The position numbers were made by a program, and so were the translations under genes. A DNA stretch of 5,460 bases, from positions 1 to 5,460 of the forward strand of contig JALSQH010000013.1 of the NCBI GenBank assembly GCA_026985515.1, in the 5' to 3' direction. Below are positions 1-4,804 of the stretch, in pieces (position 1 is the stretch's first letter; every line of letters starts with the position of its first letter). Under the pieces are notes generated by a model. The model was not told where the DNA came from. It saw only the letters and a program-made list of their open reading frames with translations, and did no database searches. The stretch comes from a bacterium. GTDB lineage: Bacteria > JALSQH01.

Positions 1-1469
1 TGAAAAAACTGGTAATTGAAGTTACTCCAGTGGAAGTGAGGGGAGCTGTTATTGACGGGGATAGAGTGGTCGAGGTTCACAGTGAGAGAAAATATGAAAA
101 AGGGATTGTGGGGAATATTTATAAGGGAAAAATAAGCAGGGTAATCAAGGGCTTGAAAGCAGTATTTGTGGATATAGGGCTTGAAAAGGCTGCTTACATG
201 AATTTTGAAGACCTGAAAGATTCGTTTAAGCAGATTGCCTCTGTTGATGAAGGAGTGGATTTCAGAAAGGAATTTGACAGATTTTTGAAGAAAAAATTGA
301 AACCCGGTGACGAAGTCATAGTACAGGTAACCAGGGATGTGGTGGGGGATAAAGGTCCAAAGGTAACTACCAATATTGCTATACCCGGGAAGTATATTGT
401 GCTTCTACCATTTATGAACTTTATTGGTGTATCCAGGAAAATAGAGGATCAGAACAAAAGAAGAAAGTTAAAAGAACTTGTGTCAAAGGAGCTTCAGGGT
501 AAAAATATCGGCGTTATAATCAGAACATCTGCTGAAAATATTCCCGCAAGCTATCTTAAAAGAGAATTAAAATTTTTACTATCTCTTTTAAAAAAGATTG
601 AAGTGAGGATGAATGAATCTGCTCCGAGGATACTTTACCAGGATATTCCTCTGAGTTTGAAACTTGTCAGAGATTATCTGGACGAAGATTTAAGCAAAAT
701 CTATGTTGATGACAGGGAAGAATACAGAAAAATAAAAGATATAATAAAAGTTCTGGCACCCTCCCGCTCAAAAGATGTGGTGTTTTATTCAAAGGGTCCT
801 GTTTTTTCTGCATTTGGTTTGAGGGATATTTATGATAGAGTTATGAGAAATGTGATCTGGTTACCATCGGGAGGGTACATAGTTATTCAGGAAACTGAGG
901 CACTTACTTCCATTGATGTGAATTCAGGAAAATTTACTCCGGAGGGTGACCCGGAAGAGATGTTTCTCAAGATAAACAGGGAAGCCGCTGAAGAAATTGC
1001 TCATCAGCTGAGATTAAGAGATGTGGGCGGCATTATTATTGTTGATTTTGTCAACATGAGAAGGAGGAAAAACAGACAGATTCTTTACGAATTCTTCAGG
1101 GCCAGGTTGCTCGAAGATCAGGGTAAACCAGAGATTGAAAGGATATCACGCCTGGGACTTGTTGAAATGACAAGGAAAAAGGAAGGAAAAAGTCTGGCAT
1201 CATATATTTCTATAAAATGTCCCTACTGTGATGGAAGAGGTTACATAAAGTCTCCTGATACAATTGTGGGAGAAATATACAGAGACTTGAAAGAGTTATT
1301 TCCTGACAGAGGATGTAGAGGTCAGAGTGTGAAGGTTAGAGTACATCCAGAAGTGTTTAATACTGTAAACGAAAAATACAGTGGAATTTTCAGTGAAATC
1401 TGCAGAGACATAAGTTTTGTGAGAGATGAAAATTTACACATGGAGAAATTTTTAATAGAATTTAAGTGA
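1..1469 (+). CDS. rng: Ribonuclease E/G family endoribonuclease (RNase G-like), first base of start codon outside window
   Basis: Cytoplasmic Mg-dependent endoribonuclease expected to cut single-stranded AU-rich RNA during rRNA maturation and mRNA decay. A GTG at 30 lies in frame, but the frame is open to the window edge and begins TG-AAA-AAA-CTG, reading KKLVIEVTPVEVR, the usual N-terminus of the family. The true start is therefore almost certainly an ATG whose A lies just before base 1, giving 489 residues, the length of E. coli RNase G and without the long RNase E scaffold tail. Visible in order: S1-type RNA-binding region from about residue 35 (GIVGNIYKGKISRV, VFVDIGLEKAA); catalytic metal aspartates D306 (TSIDVNSGKFT) and D349 (IIIVDFVNMR), 43 residues apart as in E. 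coli; GLVEMTRKK; and the Zn-link cysteines C407 and C410 in CPYCDGRG. All key residues are intact. It is followed after 11 bp by a receiver-like gene, probably in one operon. The promoter lies upstream, out of view. Confidence 0.96.
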   Translation, partial: KKLVIEVTPVEVRGAVIDGDRVVEVHSERKYEKGIVGNIYKGKISRVIKGLKAVFVDIGLEKAAYMNFEDLKDSFKQIASVDEGVDFRKEFDRFLKKKLKPGDEVIVQVTRDVVGDKGPKVTTNIAIPGKYIVLLPFMNFIGVSRKIEDQNKRRKLKELVSKELQGKNIGVIIRTSAENIPASYLKRELKFLLSLLKKIEVRMNESAPRILYQDIPLSLKLVRDYLDEDLSKIYVDDREEYRKIKDIIKVLAPSRSKDVVFYSKGPVFSAFGLRDIYDRVMRNVIWLPSGGYIVIQETEALTSIDVNSGKFTPEGDPEEMFLKINREAAEEIAHQLRLRDVGGIIIVDFVNMRRRKNRQILYEFFRARLLEDQGKPEIERISRLGLVEMTRKKEGKSLASYISIKCPYCDGRGYIKSPDTIVGEIYRDLKELFPDRGCRGQSVKVRVHPEVFNTVNEKYSGIFSEICRDISFVRDENLHMEKFLIEFK

Positions 1470-1470
1470 G

Positions 1471-1476
1471 AGGAGG
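1471..1476 (+). promoter_or_regulatory. Shine-Dalgarno site AGGAGG of the receiver-like gene
   Basis: A consensus AGGAGG sits two bases after the rng stop codon and four bases before the ATG at 1481. It decides the start of the downstream gene: an in-frame GTG at 1466 overlapping the rng stop lies upstream of the SD and would not be served by it. Confidence 0.8.
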
Positions 1477-1480
1477 TATT

Positions 1481-1870
1481 ATGAAGATTGCCCTTATTAC
1501 TACAGATGCGGAGATGATTGACAGGGTTAAAAAGGTTGCAGATAGGTTTGAAGGGGTGGAAGTAAGAGTTTTTAACTCTCTTGAGGAATTTTTGAGTCCT
1601 TTCAGTAACATTTACCGCTTAATTTTGATTGACTCTATCTGGGGGAGGGATAAAACGCTCTCAATGATAGAGAGAGTTGCCAGATTGAATCCAGATGGAT
1701 GGTTGATTGCCCTTTCTCCGAATGTACTTCACACTTATGATTATACAGACGCAGGGGCCAAAATAACGATTTTGAGAAACAGTATGGATCTCCTTGAGAG
1801 TATTATTGAGGGGATAGTTAATCCCAGGACACCAGAGGAGGTTGAGAAGAAGTACGGGTATGAAGAATGA
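1481..1870 (+). CDS. Small receiver-like protein (degenerate response-regulator receiver fold), function unknown
   Basis: 129 residues, starting at ATG 1481 behind a strong SD. The pattern suggests a stand-alone CheY/receiver-type alpha/beta fold. Beta-1 is KIALITTDAE with D9 (one acid where a normal receiver has two). Beta-3 is LILIDSIWG with D51 at the phospho-acceptor position. Beta-4 is LIALSPN with S79 at the Thr/Ser switch position. Then comes the typical DAGA turn at 90-93. The conserved Lys near the end of beta-5 appears replaced by R99 (KITILRNS). The protein ends about 20 residues after the last helix, with no output domain. The missing Lys and reduced acidic pocket point to an atypical or pseudo-receiver, perhaps a protein-interaction module rather than a phospho-switch. 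It follows rng at 11 bp, so co-transcription is likely. The fold is an inference from motifs; other Rossmann-like folds are possible. Confidence 0.85.
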   Translation: MKIALITTDAEMIDRVKKVADRFEGVEVRVFNSLEEFLSPFSNIYRLILIDSIWGRDKTLSMIERVARLNPDGWLIALSPNVLHTYDYTDAGAKITILRNSMDLLESIIEGIVNPRTPEEVEKKYGYEE

Positions 1871-2000
1871 AATGATTGCTTTTCAGGGGTAAAGTTGAGA
1901 TGCGGAGGTCCTTTGTTTCATATGCAACCCAACTGGGCTTGATATGTTCCGGGTTCCTCTCTGCCTGAGATCCCCCTTCACAGGAAGATTGTGAATTGCT
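1871..2000. other. Intergenic region after the rng operon, no gene seen
   Basis: I find no convincing ORF, tRNA or known riboswitch core here. Two hairpins are visible. At 1919-1946 CATAT pairs with ATATG, with an inner CCC-AACT-GGG and an imperfect middle. At 1977-1995 TTCACA and TGTGAA surround a 7-base loop. Neither is followed by a T tract, so neither is a convincing terminator. Transcription from rng may continue into the repeat array that starts at 2001. Confidence 0.5.
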
Positions 2001-2227
2001 GCCCCGCAGGTTTGTTCAATTTCCCCCCTTTTCCGACCTTCAGTCCCTCCGTTAAGTGTGACTCCGTGGAGGTGAGTTCACTTTAGTAAACCACTTTCAC
2101 AGCCGACCCGATGGGAGGCTCCGCAAAAAGGATGTCTTCCTCTGCGGGCATTCCACGATTGCTCCGCCTTTATCCCATCGTGTCTGTCTCCGTCACAGAA
2201 CCACTCCGGGACAGGAGGTCTCTATCC
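2001..2227. repeat. Tandem repeat unit, copy 1 (227 bp)
   Basis: First full copy of a ~225-bp unit beginning GCCCCGCAGGTTTG. Aligned by eye with copy 2 it differs by about 13 substitutions and two single-base indels (about 93% identity). The block 2109-2214 is identical to 2334-2439 over 106 bp. Differences cluster at 2069-2108 and at the 3' end. Internal inverted repeats include CGATGGGA (2109-2116) with TCCCATCG (2173-2180), CCGCA (2121-2125) with TGCGG (2143-2147), and the competing CCCGCAG (2003-2009) with CTGCGGG (2142-2148). Orientation and function are unknown. Confidence 0.93.
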
Positions 2228-2272
2228 GCCCCGCAGGTTTGTTCAATTCCCCCCTTTCCGACCTTCTGTCCC
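2208..2272 (+). repeat. Inverted repeat across the copy 1 / copy 2 junction
   Basis: GGGACAGGAGGTC (2208-2220) faces GACCTTCTGTCCC (2260-2272). The arms are complementary over 13 positions with a single mismatch that is a G-U wobble in + strand RNA. The loop is 39 bases and holds the start of copy 2. The equivalent pair at the next junction is perfect. Confidence 0.65.
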
Positions 2273-2452
2273 TCCGTTAAGTGTGACTCCGTGGCAGTGG
2301 CTTCACTTGAATAAACCACTTTCCCAGCCGACTCGATGGGAGGCTCCGCAAAAAGGATGTCTTCCTCTGCGGGCATTCCACGATTGCTCCGCCTTTATCC
2401 CATCGTGTCTGTCTCCGTCACAGAACCACTCCGGGACAGAAGGTCTCCACCT
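2228..2452. repeat. Tandem repeat unit, copy 2 (225 bp)
   Basis: Second full copy, directly abutting copy 1. By hand count the span 2231-2460 is about 56% G+C, against roughly 33-42% in two 60-base samples from the rng and lipoprotein genes. The same inverted repeats are kept: CGATGGGA at 2334-2341 and TCCCATCG at 2398-2405, plus CCGCA/TGCGG inside them. Short ORFs are open on both strands, but the reading frames are broken between copies by indels, so I do not call a protein here. Confidence 0.93.
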
Positions 2453-2505
2453 GCCCAGAAGGTTATTCACTTTCCCCCTTTCCGACCTTCTGTCCCTCCG
2501 TTTTT
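2433..2505 (+). terminator. 13-bp perfect inverted repeat plus T5, terminator-like end of the array
   Basis: GGGACAGAAGGTC (2433-2445) and GACCTTCTGTCCC (2484-2496) are perfectly complementary. Four bases later TTTTT occurs at 2501-2505. The 38-base loop is much longer than in a usual intrinsic terminator, so efficiency is uncertain. The same stem without the T run recurs at the previous copy junction, so it belongs to the repeat. As a terminator it would separate the rng operon and repeat transcript from the lipoprotein gene. Confidence 0.4.
2453..2502. repeat. Truncated third copy of the repeat unit
   Basis: About 50 bp matching the head of the unit. It diverges in the first 20 bases, then TTTCCGACCTTCTGTCCC and the following CTCCGTT are identical to copy 2. 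After the match the sequence changes to a T run and unrelated AT-richer DNA. The 10-mer TCCCATCGTG from the middle of the unit occurs once more at 2538-2547, which suggests an internally deleted remnant rather than clean truncation. Confidence 0.75.
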
Positions 2506-2596
2506 ACTCTTGCAGATATAACTCCAGGGAATATGGCTCCCATCGTGATTGAACCAGCATTTATCCCGCTATCTATCTGGTATTTAAGTATTTTTC
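2503..2596. other. Spacer between repeat array and lipoprotein promoter, no gene seen
   Basis: AT content rises again after 2503. Apart from the repeated TCCCATCGTG 10-mer at 2538-2547 and a small GGGA/TCCC inverted repeat (2527-2530 with 2538-2541), I see nothing supportable here. Confidence 0.4.
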
Positions 2597-2624
2597 TTGA
2601 CTTGTGGGATTTTAGTGCTACACT
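2597..2624 (+). promoter_or_regulatory. Sigma70-type promoter of the lipoprotein gene
   Basis: The -35 is TTGACT (2597-2602, five of six to consensus). A 16-bp spacer ends in TGC, forming an extended -10. The -10 is TACACT (2619-2624, four of six). Transcription would start near 2629-2632, leaving a leader of roughly 77-80 nucleotides before the ATG at 2709. Confidence 0.6.
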
Positions 2625-2649
2625 TTAGATAGTAAGAGAGAGAAGGATG

Positions 2650-2712
2650 ATGGAAATGAAAAGTGTTAAATTTCAATTGCTATCTTCCTTTAAAGGAGGA
2701 GCACAACAATGA
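2650..2712 (+). CDS. Putative leader peptide ORF of 18-21 codons, coupled to the lipoprotein gene
   Basis: A tiny ORF lies wholly in the predicted 5' leader. In-frame ATGs occur at 2647, 2650 and 2656, and the stop TGA at 2710-2712 overlaps the lipoprotein ATG as ATGA. A purine-rich GAGAGAGAAGGA (2636-2647) could serve as SD and is best spaced for the ATG at 2656. From that start the peptide has 18 residues, beginning MKSVKFQLLSSF. It matches nothing I recognise. Its codons run straight through the hairpin that covers the lipoprotein SD, so its translation could open that hairpin. A frame this short can occur by chance; the ATGA overlap and SD-like tract are the only support. Confidence 0.4.
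   Translation: MEMKSVKFQLLSSFKGGAQQ
2683..2700 (+). promoter_or_regulatory. Hairpin sequestering the lipoprotein Shine-Dalgarno site
   Basis: TCTTCCT (2683-2689), loop TTAA, AGGAGGA (2694-2700). Seven consecutive pairs form in RNA, one of them U-G, and the 3' arm is the entire SD (AGGAGG 2694-2699, nine bases before the ATG at 2709). The core TCCTTTAAAGGA (2686-2697) is a perfect palindrome. In free mRNA the SD would be paired. Opening could be thermal or by a ribosome translating the leader ORF. Some SD sites form such stems by chance. Confidence 0.55.
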
Positions 2713-4730
2713 AGAAAATGATGAAAATCAGTAAATTCTTAGCATTAACTTTTGCATTATCTCTTTTCCTTTTCTCCTGTCAGCATAAGGAGAATAATTC
2801 TTCTTCTCCCTCTCCCTCCTTTTCCCCCATGTCCTTCAGTCTCTCCTATGCTGGGTGGGGGAAGCTGGATATGGAGAAGAGTCTCAACGATGGTTTTGCA
2901 GTTTATGGTTGCAGCAGTGTGAGGTTAAAAGATGTGAAGGTTGCCTCGGTGAATTATGATGGGGAGCCAGATTTAGAGTTTTTTGGAGCGGTGGGAGGTA
3001 TGGGTGAGATTGATATTGAGGGAGATAGCTACATCTCGGGGGATCTTGTTTATCCACCCGGAGGTACTTTTTCAGTTTCTTCTGAAACTGAAGTTAAGGG
3101 ATTTAAGTATGCCTGGGGAGTGAGTGAATGTCCCTGGTGGAGTTACGAGAGTGCGAACGACTGGAATTTAGCCAGTACCTATCCATCAGTTTTAACGGTT
3201 TCCAGTAAAGTGACTCTTGAAGCAGGAGGATACAGATTCAGGTTGCTGGATATAGAGGGAGGAGGGGAGCTGTATGGAAGGGATGTCAGTATTGTTGCTG
3301 AGAGGGTTGTTGTAAATGGTGGGAAACTGGTTATAGGGAGGGGTCTCCTGATTTCGGAGAATTTTGAAGTTAATTCTGGAGAAGTATCAGGCATAATATT
3401 TACAGATATTTTCTCGGGGAGGGATGTTGTTCTGAAGGGGAAAATTTCTGCAGAGAGTGTTTTAATTGACAAAGGGCAGGTGTTTTACAATGGAGATATT
3501 ATATGCCGTGAAAATATATGTCAGATTCCCTACAGCCTGGAAGTTAGTGGTGGAGTTGTAAGGAAAGGATTTCTGAAAATTACAACAAATTACTTCTCCA
3601 CTTTTACGCGGGTGAAACTTTCTTATTTTAAAGATCCAAAAACACGCTGGCCGTGGTGGGAGAATTTTGAAAAAAATAGATACCTGCCAGTGGGAACAAT
3701 TGATAAGAAGGATGGCCTTAGCTATTTACTGCAACTTGCCCTGGTAATGAAGAAACTCGGGTATTGTCTGAGGTGGATCCGGCTTAGCTGGTCCTGTTGT
3801 GGTTATCCGGAGTGGACGCCTTCGGTAAGCAACAGAAAACCCGGCTTATTTTATCTTACAAGATTACTGAGGGAGGTGGGTAGGAAGGGAGAAAAAGAGG
3901 GGAAATTGTTACCGTTTGTAGTGGCAGGTATGGGAGATGCTTCATATGTAGATCTTACCAGAGTGTTCCAGTGGAATGAATATCAAAGTTATCTTACTAC
4001 TGAGATACCCCTTTATAGAGGTCTCTCTGAGGATGGTTATGTTATAGATTTTTCTAAAGTATTCCGTGGCACTGAGTATCAAAATTACCTTAATTATATT
4101 ACTGAGGTATCCGGTATAGATAATCCTGATGCTCTGCCTGCTGAGTGGAAAAGCTATGCTGAATGGGTGTCCAGCAGTTGCAGGTCAAGTGAGTTTGTAC
4201 CCCGTTCAGTTACTGATTCTATTGGGAAAAGCGGAATGTATGAAATAGCAAATAATATATGCTGGAAAGGTTGGGCATGTTGTGGTGATGATAAGCCGCT
4301 TCCTGTTTCTGAAGTTACTCCTGTGTTAATAGGGCATTTTCTTACAGACAATAAAACTTACGCCGATGATCTGAAAGTGCAACTTTCTTCCATTCTGACT
4401 GAAAATGGTTTTATCAATGAAGATTATTGCCCTTATTACCCTTCGTCCGGAGAAGATTGTGAGATAGTGAAGAGCGGGTGGCTGACTGGGGAGAAGTCAC
4501 CCATATTCTTGCATTTTTATTCGATAAGTAATTCGTGGCATTATCTGGATAGAGATTTTCTGCAGGACATTCAGAATGTAAAGAAAGTCTTTGAAGATAT
4601 TTCGAGATACATAAAAGAGACTGGTCCAGCAGAAGTTACAGGTAGTGTCACAGTGGAGCATGGTGTTCAGGTAGGAGAGTGTTGTGAAGATTGTATAAGA
4701 CTTGATTACCAAAAATCAACAATTCCTTAG
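2709..4730 (+). CDS. Large Cys-rich predicted lipoprotein of unknown function, beta-rich N-terminal half
   Basis: 673 residues, ATG start nine bases after AGGAGG. The N-terminus is a type II signal peptide: MKKMMKISK, a hydrophobic stretch at 10-23, then LFSC with C24 as the likely lipidated Cys, so it is exported and membrane-anchored. A Ser/Pro/Asn-rich linker spans about 29-44. Residues about 45-285 are short hydrophobic strands alternating with Gly/Asp turns (for example GEIDIEGDSYISGDLVYPPGG), resembling a beta-solenoid or bactofilin-like scaffold. Residues about 290-673 are a different, Trp/Tyr/Cys-rich region with a duplicated motif at 414-429 and 446-461. Seventeen Cys occur in all, including pairs C363-C364, C524-C525 and C658-C659, so disulfides or metal binding are possible. 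No catalytic signature is recognised. It has its own promoter, and no functional partner is evident from its neighbours. A surface or envelope role is inference only. Confidence 0.9.
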   Translation: MKKMMKISKFLALTFALSLFLFSCQHKENNSSSPSPSFSPMSFSLSYAGWGKLDMEKSLNDGFAVYGCSSVRLKDVKVASVNYDGEPDLEFFGAVGGMGEIDIEGDSYISGDLVYPPGGTFSVSSETEVKGFKYAWGVSECPWWSYESANDWNLASTYPSVLTVSSKVTLEAGGYRFRLLDIEGGGELYGRDVSIVAERVVVNGGKLVIGRGLLISENFEVNSGEVSGIIFTDIFSGRDVVLKGKISAESVLIDKGQVFYNGDIICRENICQIPYSLEVSGGVVRKGFLKITTNYFSTFTRVKLSYFKDPKTRWPWWENFEKNRYLPVGTIDKKDGLSYLLQLALVMKKLGYCLRWIRLSWSCCGYPEWTPSVSNRKPGLFYLTRLLREVGRKGEKEGKLLPFVVAGMGDASYVDLTRVFQWNEYQSYLTTEIPLYRGLSEDGYVIDFSKVFRGTEYQNYLNYITEVSGIDNPDALPAEWKSYAEWVSSSCRSSEFVPRSVTDSIGKSGMYEIANNICWKGWACCGDDKPLPVSEVTPVLIGHFLTDNKTYADDLKVQLSSILTENGFINEDYCPYYPSSGEDCEIVKSGWLTGEKSPIFLHFYSISNSWHYLDRDFLQDIQNVKKVFEDISRYIKETGPAEVTGSVTVEHGVQVGECCEDCIRLDYQKSTIP

Positions 4731-4744
4731 ATGGTAATATCTAA
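4727..4744 (+). other. Small AT-rich hairpin at the lipoprotein stop codon
   Basis: TTAGAT (4727-4732, containing the TAG stop) and ATCTAA (4739-4744) form a 6-bp stem with loop GGTAAT. It is AT-rich and has no T tract directly after it, so it would be at best a weak terminator. A T/C-rich run starts only at 4767. Confidence 0.25.
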
Positions 4745-4789
4745 AGTGACATCTGTAACAATCGCATTCTTTTCCTTTTCCCCTCCCTC

Positions 4790-4798
4790 TGCTATAAT
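4790..4798 (+). promoter_or_regulatory. Extended -10 promoter directing a leaderless transcript
   Basis: TGCTATAAT is a perfect extended -10 (TG at 4790-4791, TATAAT at 4793-4798). Six bases (ATACCC) separate it from the ATG at 4805, so the expected transcription start is the A of the start codon. No SD-like sequence lies before that ATG. No good -35 is seen: the region upstream, 4767-4790, is an unbroken run of 24 pyrimidines. Extended -10 promoters can work without a -35. Confidence 0.75.
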
Positions 4799-4804
4799 AT
4801 ACCC

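Noticed and set aside
30-32. GTG at 30 as the rng start
   Set aside because: The family's conserved N-terminal strand is encoded upstream of it, in frame to the window edge.
1466-1480. GTG at 1466 as start of the receiver-like protein
   Set aside because: The AGGAGG lies downstream of it and is correctly placed for the ATG at 1481.
1950-1985. CTGAGAT followed by CCCCC, reminiscent of the TPP riboswitch core
   Set aside because: The paired downstream core (CTGATCTGGAT-like and GCGTAGGGA-like segments) is absent, and no thiamine gene follows.
1919-1995. Hairpins at 1919-1946 and 1977-1995 as terminators of the rng operon
   Set aside because: Stems are short or imperfect and neither is followed by a T tract.
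2170-2376. Minus-strand ORF of 68 residues inside copy 2, with a weak GGCGGAG upstream
   Set aside because: In copy 1 the same frame stops after 22 codons (TAC TAA in place of TAT TCA), so it is not maintained. Spacing to the SD-like sequence is poor. Kept as a remote possibility only.
2001-2502. CRISPR array or integron attC-like array
   Set aside because: The repeat is continuous, with no unique spacers between short repeats; unit length and sequence do not fit attC core sites.
2111-2552. Short + strand ORFs starting ATGGGAGGCTCC at 2111 and 2336 (identical first 37 residues), and another at 2283-2552
   Set aside because: The protein identity simply follows from the 106-bp identical DNA block. 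The frames diverge after an indel in the next unit, no SD precedes the ATGs, and the composition is unlike the real genes.
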